From the NCBI RefSeq assembly GCF_947507565.1, contig NC_089183.1:186001-250000 (forward strand): DNA of 64,000 nucleotides, read 5' to 3'. This stretch comes from Oscarella lobularis. Taxonomy: Eukaryota > Porifera > Homoscleromorpha > Homosclerophorida > Oscarellidae. Positions 52,216 to 63,694 of this stretch are shown here, in pieces (position 1 is the stretch's first letter; every line of letters starts with the position of its first letter). The notes below the pieces were generated by a model. That model saw nothing but the letters and a program-made list of their open reading frames with translations. It was not told where the DNA came from and made no database searches. Position numbers and translations under genes: made by a program.

Positions 52216-53488
52216 ATATTTGAAACGAAGACGTTTCGCCTACTTGGAGTGCCTGTCGTAAAACGGAGAACGAAGCAGATAGAAGAGAAGCATCCACTTG
52301 CGCTTATTCAACTCCGCTTGCTCTCCGCTCGTAAAACGTCCACTACGTCTCGTAAGCAAACCCAAGCTAACAAGAGGAGTACATGAAGATTATCGTTATA
52401 GATTAAAATGACGTTATTTGCTCACCTAACTGTATCAACGAGCAAGGAGAGAACCCAAGGCTTCCACCCCTTTTCCCCCAAGGCAAACATCAAAGGAACT
52501 TAATTAAAGGGCATGTGTATATAGATAAAATAAAATTTTCAAATACGTACTGTGAACGAGAGGTCTGACAATGTGTAATATCTCCCCCGCCGTTTCGCTG
52601 GAGGTCAAAAGAGTAGGCGGCATTGCGCCAGTCTGTCGCCTATTCCACGCTCGTTCGTTCAAGTGACCTATACTCTCTAATTCCCTATGACCTATCTATG
52701 AATTTATTTATTTTCTCACTGTTACTCAGCGTTTGCACGTAGCGACCGCTTCTCTGTCCCTTCCACATTCCGTTTGCCGTCGCTCCGACAGTCGGGGGTC
52801 CCAATCCGGCCTTGCTATGGCCCTCCTTGAGTTCGTTCTCTCGATCTATGGGTCTTATGGCTGGAGACGTTTGCATGCCCGAGTTTCGTTTCAGAAGCAA
52901 AATACAGCGGAGTATTGTCCTTTAATAAATTTATTAATAAATTTATTAATTATTTGATTAATTAAAAAGGGCTCGTTGGTGGAACTGTGGAGGTTTCTTA
53001 CTTGGTTATTTGTATTGCTGCTATGATAATCCATTTGGCGACTTCTCCATATCGATTTGTTGTCATTTCGAAGAAGACTTCCAAGTATTCGATGACGGTG
53101 AGCCAAACGGCCAAATTTGAGCGAAATCGACTCGTCTAAAATGCCAAACTGGCACCTTCTTCTAATATTTCAAAACGTTTTTTGTACCAATTTGGCTTTC
53201 TTTTCCAAAAGGCTGTCGTTCCACAGAACCAAGAGATTAGAGAGCGAGTAGACTTGAAAACACGCATTAGCTTACAGAAAAAATAGCGTTTCAAGCCTTA
53301 CTTAGCTCGGAAAGTTCGCCCGAAGTGCCTGGGAGGATGTAGGAAGCAATTCGAATTCCTCCTTCGACGTTCGAAGCGAATGACGGGTTGTGCACTAGAT
53401 TTTCCACGTATTTGCCGTAGTAGACGCCGCATTTCACTCGAAACCAGCCGAGAACGGCCTCGATAGAGCCTTTTTCGGAGTCCCCCAT
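51997..53488 (-). CDS. PEX16: PEX16, peroxisomal membrane biogenesis factor
   Basis: It starts MGDSEKGSIEAVLGWFRVK at 53488 and ends LPTWQQTYFYNWAI at 51997. Recognisable blocks in order are YGKYVENLVHNPSFASNVE, SGELSELSK then VYSLSNLLVLWND, LTVIEYLEVFFEM, GEVAKWIIIAAIQI, IRPIDRE and RYVQTLSN. Each aligns by eye with PEX16, which brings peroxisomal membrane proteins and PEX3 to the membrane. The short spacing and exon order are as expected. Small exons between 52.6 and 52.1 kb were not all mapped. Confidence 0.9.
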
Positions 53489-53699
53489 TCTACCTCACGT
53501 GAACTCGGACGCCCGTACCTTCGTAGATACATGTAGCCCGCGAAGAACGACGAAAGAAAGGGGAAAACGTACATGAAAAGGTCGTCGTCGCTTAGGCGGG
53601 CCACGTTTTTTCCACCATCTTGTCTCGATGTAGGCGCGAGATCTTGCATCATTCGGTTTTACAAAATCGCACCTATTCGATGGAGCCAATGAGAGCGCT

Positions 53700-54410
53700 A
53701 GGTTAGCCCCACGTGACACCGACGGACCAATCAGCGCGCTGGGCGGAGCTACACCGTTCAAAAGCGAAGCGCACACCGATTCTCCTTCAGTTGCGGCCGA
53801 GGGTGGATGCGTCGCGGAGCAATCTGCGTCTCGTTCTTGACGGACTGGCTCGGGAGCTTTGGCAAAAGGCAAGTCTGGGTCGTTGGATCAGCGTGGCCCA
53901 CGGTTTATCCGTGCCGGAGCCTGTAGGCAGGGCGAAGGGGGGCTTCGGCCTCGGTACGCGCACTGAGCGTAAAGATCGCCGATGTCTTATTGTTGCCGAA
54001 CAAGTACGGCCCGCGCTAGGCTCGAGCGGGCACGACTTGGAGGGGGTGTCGCAAGCGGTCTGGTTGCCGGCACTTTTCTCACCAAAGGCGCGATTAGACG
54101 GAGGATGATCCGGCTCAGGTGAATTCGACTCGGCATTGCACTGTCTTTCCTGTCGACTCCTACAAACAGTAGTCGGCCGTCTCCATTCCTCAAGCCCCGG
54201 TTCTTCTCATTTCCACATACCGAAGGGTTTGATACCAGCGCGCCGGGGATTCGGTATAAGGGGCCGTTTCAGCGTCCAGGCGGGTACTGGTGGGGTGGCT
54301 TATGAAGTCGCAACTCGCCCTCACTTTTTGGAACGGGTGGCCATCGCTTGCGGTGGCTGCCTTGGGCTACGAAAGCGTCCAAACCTCCCCGTGGTGTAGC
54401 CTGGGTAATG
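53700..54410. other. GC-rich island of unknown nature
   Basis: About 700 bases are clearly richer in G+C than the flanks and unusually poor in stop codons in several frames. A 131-codon frame at 53713 (+), an 87-codon frame at 54136 (+) and a 68-codon frame at 54193 (-) overlap it. None shows a recognisable motif. I considered a ribosomal or other structured RNA and could not match one. It ends abruptly at about 54410 in AT-richer repeats. Confidence 0.5.
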
Positions 54411-54474
54411 CGAATATGGACGCAAATCAACAGGTACGTAAAACGATTATTTGACAGAGTCTAATTTTTTTCTT

Positions 54475-55045
54475 TTTTTAGGTGGAAGCGCGGCGAGAGG
54501 AGCTCAAGAAATCGAAGACGGAACGATTTAGCGGCGAAAGTGGCTCAATAAATGGAAGACGGAATGACTTTTAGGCGGAAATGTGGCGAAATTAGCTCAA
54601 GAAATGGAAGACGAACGATCGACGTCGGATTATGGGCACTTTTCTCTCTTTTTTAGGTGGAAACGTGACGATTCGGACTCAAAACTTCGAAGACGGAACG
54701 ATAGAGGATTTTAGACGAGTGCATGCTACGTTACTTTGTGTATAAAATAAATTGTCCTAAAACTCATGATATGGCTCTTCAGCGTCGCTCTTCGAGGCAA
54801 CTAGAGGGCGAGCTCCAATCGTGGACGGGGAAATGAGACGAGTTTCGAGCTATGGCCTCGTAAAATCGCTAAGGAAGAAATCGCCGCATCGATCTTCGAG
54901 CTATGGCGTCGTAAGGAAGGAATCTCCGCATCGATGCAGTGTCTGCAAACCCGGATTATAGCATTTCCGCATCATTCGTCGCAACTATGGCCTCGCAAAA
55001 GAAGAAATCTTCGCATCGATGCATCGTCTCCAAACCCGGATTGTC
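54475..55045 (+). repeat. Two families of degenerate tandem repeats upstream of BCAT
   Basis: At 54475-54715 four units share ggcgaaa/ggtggaaa, agctcaagaaat and gaagacggaacg. At 54840-55045 units share gagctatggcctcgtaa, gaagaaatc and cgcatcgatgcat, with caaacccggatt twice. Confidence 0.7.
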
Positions 55046-55083
55046 GTAGCGCGTTACGCGTCAAACATAGGGACTCGGCGCCG

Positions 55084-56884
55084 ATGGCTCTCTCATTTCG
55101 TAGGGTAAAGCAAGAAGTCTGTACGTGTACTCCAATCAAGTGCAATCACTGTAGCTGAACCGCATCTCGTACCGAAGACTGGCGGCTTTGTGCCCGCTCC
55201 AGGTGAAAAATTGCAACATTGCATCATCCTCCGCAGAAAAAAAGCGTCTTCTCACCTTCCTAGTACAACAACATCCAAGTGAAGCTCACCGAATCGCCGG
55301 GGGAAAAGCCAAAAGACACGAGCCGCGTCGTATTCGGCAGCGTTTTCACCGATCACATGCTCGAAATCGATTGGACAGTCGAAAAGGGATGGGAATCGCC
55401 TCTCATTTCGCCGTATCACGATTTTCCGATGAGTCCGGCGACATCAGCTCTCCACTACGGCATAGAGGTAAAAAGGAATATATAGCGATTAACTAACGAA
55501 TATTTAATAATTAGGAATTTTTTAATAGTGTTTTGAGGGTATGAAAGCGTATCGGGGTGTAGACGGCAAAGTGAGGCTGTTTCGACCCATGGAAAACATG
55601 CAGCGAATGTTCAACTCCGGTCAGAGACTCTGCTTACCCGTGAGCCAAAAACTGACGTCATCAATCAATCAATAATACATATTTTTCTTTTCCCCCCCAT
55701 AGGCCTTCGATAAGGAAGAATTCTTAAAATGTATCAAGAGACTTGTACACATTGACGCTGATTGGGTGCCTAAAGAACCGGACTGCTCTCTCTATATTCG
55801 ACCCACGTTTATAGGATACCAGGTAATCTAATAATAATTAAAACTAAAATTAAATAAACTCTTGATTAATTTCCTTTAGCCTTCTCTTGGTGTTGGGCCT
55901 TCTAAGAGAGCTCTTCTATACTGCATTTTATCTCCAGTTGGTCCCTACTTCAAAGACGGTGGCTTCAAGCCTGTCTCCTTATTGGCTGATCCTCGATATG
56001 TGAGATCGTGGCCCGGTGGGATGGGAGACTGCAAAGCGGGCGGGTAAGCCATCAACAAGAAAAATTCAATAACTTCCTAATTATTTATATAGAAATTATG
56101 GTGCCACTGTTTTGACTCAAGTGGAAGCGGAGAGAAGAGGATGCCAGCAAGTGCTATGGTTATACGGAGACGACTACAAAGTAATAATCCAGAAGTATTC
56201 ACATCTTCCTTTCTTTATCATTTATCTAGTTGACTGAAGTCGGAACTATGAACATGTTCATATATATGAAAAACGAGCAAGGAGGTATAGATGTGATACC
56301 ACGTGAATAATTAATTAATTAATCAAGACAACATAGTAAACGAACTCGTTACGCCGCCTTTGGACGGTCTAATTCTTCCCGGAGTGACGCGCAAATCCAT
56401 CGTAGAACTTGCTCAAAAATGGGTTAATTAACATCATTACTCAATTCGTTTTGGTAGTGAATTTTTTTCTAGGAGAACATCCAAGTCAGCGAACGTTCTA
56501 TTACCATGCAAGAAGTCGTCAAAGCGCTTGAAGAGGGCAGGGTCGGTTAGCCTTCGCTTTAGTATAGATTATTAATTCTGATATAACTTTTTAGCTAATG
56601 GAAATGTTTGGTGCCGGCACAGCTTGCGTTGTTTGCCCCGTTGATCGCATTCTTTACAATGAAAAGGTGAGACAATGTATATAGATAGACTAGTCTCAAG
56701 CCAATCTTCAGAACTATCACATCCCTACTATGGACAATGGAGCTCCAATAGCAAAACGAGCCCACAAGGAACTCACTTCCATACAGGTTGAAATATCAGC
56801 GCATATAAAATACTCAATGACGTTCTTTGTATTTTGTAGTGGGGCGAGACTCCTCACGAATGGTCCGTACCCGTTTCTGACTAA
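55084..56884 (+). CDS. BCAT: Mitochondrial branched-chain amino acid aminotransferase
   Basis: Thirteen exons keep phase: 55084-55104, 55155-55202, 55264-55467, 55529-55639, 55703-55822, 55880-56043, 56093-56180, 56230-56284, 56328-56422, 56473-56541, 56595-56666, 56712-56786 and 56840-56884. They give 388 residues. The N-terminus ([19 protein letters not shown]) is Arg-rich without acids, a typical mitochondrial targeting sequence. Conserved blocks are [38 protein letters not shown], the PLP lysine K220 in [31 protein letters not shown] and the redox CVVC (C336/C339). It transaminates Leu, Ile and Val with 2-oxoglutarate. Both key features of animal BCATs are intact. Confidence 0.95.
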
Positions 56885-57560
56885 TCCCCTTTGTTGTGCA
56901 TACTGTTGAAGCATGTATGAGAGGCATGGACGCCCCTCGCGTACTGTGTTTCTATTTTCACTTTTCGTTTGAAACTTACGCGCACGTCCTACGGGTTTCA
57001 GATTGAATAAAGGGTCATTGAGGCATTAGATATCATCACTGGCACGTGTGACGAATTGCACTAAAAGATGCACTGCCTTTCGCAGTTGGCATTTCATCTG
57101 CTCAAGCGACTCGAGTAAGATTGACAGAGGACATCGTTGTCAAGACAGACGTAAGATCCGCTCGATGGCCTAAGAATCAAACGTCCTTTACTCGACGTCA
57201 TGGCGAGACTCCGCTGACCGTTAGCTCCAAAACCACAGTATATACACGAAAACGCCCCCTTACTCTACGATGGCATTGTCAGCATGATGGGCCCTTTCTA
57301 ACTCAGATAAAGCATCGCAGTGCTTGTTGGAACCTTACTGCTATCAGAGGGGCCTTGATCAGAAAGGTCTTGGCAGTTGAGTTCTTAATAGTCCCAGTCC
57401 ACCCCTTCATACAACGAAGCTGTCATGAAATATTATACGTGGAACAAGAGATGATTCAATTTCGATGACGGTTCTGAAGCGGTCACAAGTCTCAGAGGAA
57501 ACCGCTTAGACAAATTTTTTAGCTACAGAAGTATCTCTGCCATAGGTGAATCACATATTG
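56885..57560. other. Gene-free stretch between BCAT and the WxxW gene
   Basis: A 115-codon frame at 57121-57468 has no recognisable motif and ordinary intergenic composition, so I do not call it. The rest is untranslated or promoter sequence. Confidence 0.4.
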
Positions 57561-59212
57561 ATGCAAATGAAAATTTTTCTGCTGCAGTTGTTCTTTTTCA
57601 TATGCTATGGTCAGGCAATTTTCATTACAAAAATAGAGTTTTTTTCGTAAGATTATATGTTTAGAAGGAGCACTCTCCCAACCTCAGGGTGACGACTAAA
57701 TGTTTACGTCCTTTTGCCAGCAATCATCTCTATTTCTTCAGGATGTTGGACAAATTGGTTTGATAGAGACAATCCTGGTGGAACTGGCGATTGGGAACTC
57801 CTGAGCGATTACTATAAGGAAGGCTACAACCTTTGCTTTCAACCCAAAGCCGTGCGCTGCAGGACGAAAAATACGCGTAGAACCGCCTATAGATATTAGA
57901 GCGACAAATTCACATTGTGTCTTATAGACAAGCCTTATAGTTCGACGGGTGAAAGCGTGACTTGTACTCTCGCTACCGGTCTTATATGTAAAAACCAAGA
58001 TCAAAGTCCTGGCAAATTTTGTTCTGATTACGAAGTCTCCTTCCTATGCCCTTGTAATTTCAATTTGGTAGCCACGCGAATATATCTCATAGTACGGTTC
58101 AAATTTTAGGTTGCTGGACGAGATGGTTTGACATAGATGATCCTTCTGCAACAGGAGACTGGGAGCTTCTCAGGGACAATCCTAACGTTTGCCGTGAGCC
58201 AAGTGAAATACGATGCAGGAAAAAATACACTAGTACATTCCCCTTGAGATAGACAAGATTTTTTGATTACACTGCTTTCTGTGATTTTAGACCTCGGTGC
58301 TCATTTGATCGGTGAAATTCATAAATGCTCTCTCTCTTATGGTTTTTCGTGCAGAAACAGCGAACAACCCGGGTATGAACCTGGACGGACGATGTGCTCT
58401 GATTATGAAGTGTCCTATCTTTGTCCTTGCAATTCTAAAGGTTTAATTAACAACTATTGCGTTTTCTCAGAGAAGCTGCAACTTAATTAATTAATTAAAA
58501 CTATAGGCTGTTGGACAGATTGGCTGGATAGAGATGACCCCAGCGGTACGGGAGATTGGGAGCCGTTGAACGACTTTCGGAAAGAAAAGTACGACGTTTG
58601 CAGTGAACCTCCAGAAGCCAAGTGCAGAAGGACGTTTTCTCGTAATCGTTGCTTCTGGCGGCTGTTTGCAGCAAATAGGTTCTTTTTATAGATCAAAATG
58701 CCCTTTCTACCGGTCAGACTCTGACTTGCTCCAAGTCGGGGCTTGTGTGCAAGAACAGGGATCAGCACTTGAGATTTCATTGGTGGTATCGATATTCGCG
58801 TTGTTACGATTATGAAGTGTCATTTCACTGCCCGTGTAATGCCGAACATTTAAAATCGTTAGTCTGACGCAAAACCTGTTTTCTTAGGCTGCTGGTCAAA
58901 ATGGATAGACATAGATGATCCTAGCGGAGTGGGTGATTACGAGATAATTGAAGCTTTGCGAAACCTGAAATACGACATTTGCAGTCATCCAGTGGCTATA
59001 AGATGCAGAACAAAGAAAACACGTACGTGCCGCTCATAGCCTCACTGCCATTCGTCAACTCGTACTGCGCTTTAGAAATCGATTCTAGTGTGACGGGCGA
59101 AAAACTCATCTGCTCTCCTACTCTTGGACTCTCTTGCAGAAACTCGCACCAACCTGGGAGAAAGGGATGTTCCGATTACGAAGTCTCGTTGCTTTGTCCG
59201 TGCACCACCTAG
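57561..59212 (+). CDS. Secreted protein of four WxxW domains
   Basis: Nine exons (57561-57609, 57742-57876, 57928-58053, 58110-58232, 58291-58440, 58507-58641, 58692-58835, 58888-59022, 59076-59212) give 377 residues. After a signal peptide (MQMKIFLLQLFFFICYG) come four repeats. Each is encoded by two exons: one with G/C-C-W-T-x-W-x-D-x-D-x-P and G-D-W/Y-E, the other with a Cys-rich part ending C-S/Y-D-Y-E-V-S-x-x-C-P-C. This is the WxxW module of gel-forming mucins and CILP. Every intron is phase 1, so each module can be copied without frame loss. There is no membrane anchor; an extracellular matrix or mucus role is inferred. Confidence 0.88.
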
Positions 59213-59536
59213 CGTTGCCGCTCTCCGCCAGGGTTCTCAGACGATTTATGTGGTGTTGTGTACTGTTGCCTGTCAAAGCGTCTGTCTGTGTGACTGTTTG
59301 AGGCTTGTTCCATGACTATGCGCGTGTCCAATGCACTTAGAAGCGAGAATACGGTCGTACCTGGAGCCGTTTCGGCAGTAGACAGGTCGTTTCGCCACCG
59401 CTTGAAGTGGAGATCACTGAAAAAGAACAAAGAATGAAAATAGAAAGGAGAGCGAAGGACAAGGAGAGGCGCCAATCACACCCCAAGAGCCCCACCTACT
59501 CCTCCACCTTACCAGAAAACGAGTCAGAAAAAATAA
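59213..59536. other. Gene-free stretch between WxxW and LRRC56 genes
   Basis: These are the convergent 3' ends of two genes. Nothing further was recognised. Confidence 0.45.
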
Positions 59537-62500
59537 TTATTTATTTGTTAAGCCCGGTTTTGCCGTCGCCGGTCTAACATACGTCCTTCGCTTTCCGCCG
59601 GCCTCCAAAGACGGCGGCCTCGCATGCAAAAGTCCAACGCCGTCTTCCGTCAACGGTTCCACCTCCGGCGCAACGGCGCGATATCGTCTCAACCGAAAAT
59701 CCGCCGCAGCGGATTGCGGTCGATTCGACGACGGCACCGCGGGATGAGATCGCGCTATTCGTCGGCCGCCAGACGACGACGGAGGCGTGGGACGCCGTCG
59801 CGGCCCTTTGGGCGGAGTGGGCTTGAAGGAAGTCACACTTTGAGATACGAGACTACGTTTCTCCGAGCCCTCAATCTACAAAAAAAATCTAGTCCTCTAA
59901 ACTATATATAATATATATGCTCTTGCCTTGATTTTTTCGTCGAGGGCTTGGGTGAGGCTGTGAGAGCAAAGGAGTGCAAATTATATGAGGACATAGGTAT
60001 GATTTCGCACTGTTCGTAATCTTCTCGCCAGCGTCGAAGCTCCGCGAACACTTGATCGCGATTCTCGCTCTCGTCGTAGAGCGTTTCCGTTTGTGGCGTC
60101 GCTTGGGGACGCGTGACGATTGGGGAGTTCGTGGCGACGAACTTCTCCAGTAGAGGAGACTTTTTTTTTAGAAAAAGCGCGCAAATAAATTAATAAATAA
60201 TTTTAGCGCGAGAATTTTCTCACGTCGACTTGGACTCTACTTCGTCTCGCTTTCAAAGCCTTCGAAGGATTGCCACAAATCACTTGATTCATGCCTAAGA
60301 AAGAACGATGAGGAGTTTCCCTAACGCGTGAACGTTTTGTTTTAACCGTGAGTTAGCTCGCTGCTATTGTCTTGAGCCTCTGAAACGGTGTCCGTAGTCT
60401 CGGTTAATAAAGTGGATGATACGGCTAGGATATGTCTCGATGAGTTTGGTAGACAATTTCGGTGAGTAACTGTACTATTTTCGAGGTTGGTTCGCGAGCC
60501 ATGCGACGTTGCTGGACGAGGAGAAGCCCCAGGAGAGCCACCAACTAAAGAAAGGTCTACGTATATATCTTAAACTACACCAGTGATTCGTATTGGCTAA
60601 TAATCTGATTTTTTAGCCAAAAGAATTCTACTTCAGCCAATCACAGGAGTGAGAGAGAGAGAGCCCTTTGAGTTCATCTGTTTTTGATTAATCAAAATTT
60701 TTCGTTAGAGTTAAAAATTTTACGAGTCTATGGCAATTTAGATAAATAATATAATATTAACAGATGAAAGGAGGACACTCTCTAGTTCCCATGGACATAT
60801 AGTCCAGTACTTTAACCCCCTTCCTCTCCCTCGTACCTGGCTGATCGACGAGGTCTCCGCGATACTTGATTCCCTCGCTGATAAGTCTCCACTCGTCTTG
60901 AAGCAAAGACTTTGAGGAGAGCGTCTTTTTCTTCTCCGTCAAAGGAACGTTATCGAGCAATTTTAGCGACTCGAGACTCTTACGCACGACCGCGCGATAA
61001 TCGTAATCCGGCTAGGGAAACTTACTTAGAAACCAACGCCTTATTTGACGTCATAACTCACGTCATCAGCGCAAGTGCACACGGGATTTCCTTCGAGCGT
61101 GAGCGCGACTAATTTCGGACAGACGGCGAGGAAGTAAACTTGCATTATATCGTCAATATTATTACTAATAAAAATAAACAGAGGGGTCGTCGTCAAAGAG
61201 GATCCCCCAAATCAATCACCTCTCGAGGTCCAACACTTCAAGATGCTCCAGCATCCCTAGACTACTTATATCACTAATATCATTGAAAGCCAAATACAGT
61301 TCCTAAGAGATTCAAAAAATCTATTGATTTATTAAAAATGCGTGTCACAAATCGAATTGCCTTTAGGGAAGGCAGAGAACTAACGCCGTCGATGTCCTGT
61401 AGACCGCATCTCGCCATCCACAGTACATTTAGACTCTTGAGAGACGTGCCAAGATCTCTACGTAAGCGTATGTCTCATCGCGTTTGCGGTTCAATGAATC
61501 ATCAGCGCGTTTGCCTACCGCACGGATGCAACGACGCTATTAGACAGTTTCAGTTCGCGTAGGTTAGGCAAATGAATACCTAAGCGAAATCGTAACAGTA
61601 ACGGCATGTTCTCATCATAGGCGGAAGCCAGAACCGAAACCGGAACTGTATATAGGATATAGGAAATTGCGTCAGATCAGGATTTACGTTTGGAAAGAGA
61701 AGTTAGACCTAGTCGATTCCAGTCTCGTTCAAAACAGTGCAAAGGTCACTCACTAAACTTCCGGTGGAGGAAGTATGGAGAAAGATTCGCAGAGGTGCAA
61801 CTAAACTTCCTCTACGTGCTCTACTCATGACGCGATCCCTCCAATCTGATAACGAGTCTCTATTACGCTTATTCAGAGGTCACGGACCTTGAACTCACAA
61901 GTAATCCTACGACTTCCGTTACTACAGCTAACATCCGTCTTCAATTATAATTAAAATTTTAAAAGTGTATATATGTATATATGATATAGGTGTCTAAACC
62001 TTTGATTATTAAAAAGATCTAAGCTCTGCTCTATATTAAAATTCAATTTAGAGATCAGAGGGAAACTAAACCTAAAATCCAGTCACGTTCAGTGCAAAAG
62101 GTCACTCTAAACTTCCGGTGGAAGTATGAGAGAAAGACTCGGTGGAAAAAGACGGAGCCGTTGGTGCAACTAAACGTCCTCTACTCGTTGAATCATCACG
62201 ATAACCGGCTCTCGCTTACGTTATTCAGAGGTCATGCACTTTTGAACTTGAGAGGTTATCCTAACTAAGACTTCCGTTACTAGATACGTACATCCGTCTT
62301 CAATTAATTAAAATTTTAAAAGTGCGCCTGTACTCTCTCTCTCTCTCTCTGCGATTCGACGACTCACCGAAATTTCCAAGACTGTTTTCTGTTGTGTCGA
62401 CGAGAAGTTCGAGCGATCGGACGTTTTCGAGTTTGTCCATGCCCGCTATTGCTCTCTAGTCGACGTTTGATGGGTGTATAGCGTGCGCTCGGGGTCGTAT

Positions 62501-62660
62501 TGAGGCTTACGAGTCGCGTTGGAGATAGATATTCTGTCATCGCTTTCGCATCGTTTTCGTCTTTCGAAAACGGTTCCGGATTATCTTCGTTATTGAATCG
62601 AACGCCCATGACCGATTTTGGTCGTTCGGGCGACGCTTGGGTTGCGTTGGGAAGGCTCAT
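59537..62660 (-). CDS. LRRC56: LRRC56 (ODA8), leucine-rich repeat protein for dynein-arm assembly
   Basis: Translation probably starts at 62660 (MSLPNATQASPERP) and stops at 59537. An N-terminal disordered part leads to leucine-rich repeats: MDKLENVRSLELLVD, HLPNLRELKLSNSVVASVR, VLWMARCGLQDIDGV, ELYLAFNDISDISSL and HLEVLDLE, then LVALTLEGNP. A helical cap with LLDNVPLTEKKK and DEWRLISEGIKYR follows. The Ser/Thr/Pro tail has MNQVICGNPSKALKARR and ELRRWREDYE. The blocks and their order fit LRRC56, which acts with intraflagellar transport in loading outer dynein arms, so a ciliated cell type is implied. One large intron holds a duplicated block. Confidence 0.87.
61690..62330. repeat. Tandem duplication of about 300 bases inside an LRRC56 intron
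   Basis: Two diverged copies (about 61696-61965 and 62046-62325) share caaaggtcactc, taaacttccggtgga, gtgcaactaaac, ttattcagaggtca, acttccgttacta and catccgtcttcaatt. Each ends in the same AT-rich tail ahead of aaaagtg. Confidence 0.85.
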
Positions 62661-63296
62661 GGGAGCTGGGATTCCGAAAGGAGCCCCGGTCAATTTTTTT
62701 GAAACTTGATGATAGAATAAGAAACCTTCACGTCGAACGTACTCGATTTTCGCCCGCTGCACGCGCCATTCGATGAAGAAGATCAACAAAACATTGCAGT
62801 TAGTGGGAAAATGCGTGCGCTAATACTGACGTAGTAAACACGTCGTGTCAAAGCAAATTTCGGTGAATATTCAATATCCTATAGCTTTATTAATTCTTTG
62901 ACGTAAACGAAAAGCAATATCAAATCTGCCGTAACTCACTTGCAGATTCAATCCCAGGAGAATGGCACGGTAAATGCCGCTTAAAATGCGTTCGCAGCTG
63001 CAGATGACGCTAGCGTAGAAAGTGGAGGTGGTTGGCGCCCACCTTTTCCCGCAGTCCGTGTTCAAAATTTGGGTGTGGTGAGGTCATCGCGCGAGGAAAT
63101 TGCGTCATGCACGTGGGCAATTAAACGAACCGCACGTGCGCGTCCAGATCGTACCAGTTTCAGTGTACTTTCACTTGCTACAAGCATGTTTCTAGCAGGC
63201 ATTCTAAACGCATTAGAACCACGAATATATCGATGCTGGAACTAAGCGCAAAGGCGTTATTTAGGGATTCACGGGCCAACGTCATTCAATTAGAAC
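62661..63296. other. Gene-free stretch upstream of LRRC56
   Basis: It should contain the LRRC56 promoter. The LRRC56 frame stays open upstream to 62789, but the first Met there is less likely. Nothing else was recognised. Confidence 0.4.
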
Positions 63297-63358
63297 TGAC
63301 GTCAATTCCTACGTCATACGAACCCGAACCGCCCCACCTGCCCGCCCCTATTTATAAG
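63297..63358 (+). promoter_or_regulatory. CRE-TATA promoter of the 63410 gene
   Basis: A full palindromic CRE (TGACGTCA, 63297-63304), a second half-site (tacgtcat, about 63310) and a TATA box (TATTTATAAG, 63349-63358) precede the start codon by about 113, 100 and 61 bases. This layout is typical of a signal-induced gene. Confidence 0.65.
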
Positions 63359-63409
63359 CCCCGCTGACTAATCCGACGTTATCACATCAATCGCGTTCGT
63401 CGAAGCGAA

Positions 63410-63694
63410 ATGGAGTCTCTCGTCGTCTTCCAAAAGAGCAATCGACGCGGACGCCGCGGCGCGTGCGTCGACGTCGGCTGCCGAATCGATCCCATGGACG
63501 TTATCGCGGGTCAACTACTCGGTCTCAATTTCTCGCCGCCCGACGCGACTACTCCGTTCAAGAATCCGGCCTTGTCGACGGAGAATTGCCTCTACCCCGG
63601 CTTCTGCCACATTCACGCGACGTCGCGAAAGCCGACGATACAGCAGCAGGCGCGAGTCGTGCTCTCGAATTTCGCCACCGAAGGCGTTCAGTGA
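63410..63694 (+). CDS. Small unrecognised protein behind a CRE/TATA promoter
   Basis: A single exon gives 94 residues starting MESLVVFQKSNRRGRRGACV. There is no signal peptide or membrane span. It has an Arg-rich start, a middle segment MDVIAGQLLGLNFSPPDATT, and four cysteines (A-C-V-D-V-G-C, N-C-L-Y-P-G-F-C). I do not recognise a family. The promoter and a position just after a gene-free stretch support it being real. Confidence 0.55.
   Translation: MESLVVFQKSNRRGRRGACVDVGCRIDPMDVIAGQLLGLNFSPPDATTPFKNPALSTENCLYPGFCHIHATSRKPTIQQQARVVLSNFATEGVQ

Noticed and set aside
53434-53652. 72-codon frame with a membrane-like stretch just upstream of PEX16
   Set aside because: It overlaps the PEX16 start in another frame, ends in PEX16 coding sequence, and fits an upstream untranslated exon better.
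53700-54410. Ribosomal RNA or another large structured RNA
   Set aside because: GC content suggested it, but I could not match any conserved rRNA, SRP, RNase P or telomerase RNA core, so it stays unassigned.
57121-57468. 115-codon intergenic frame
   Set aside because: No motif, signal peptide or splice context; length is within chance.
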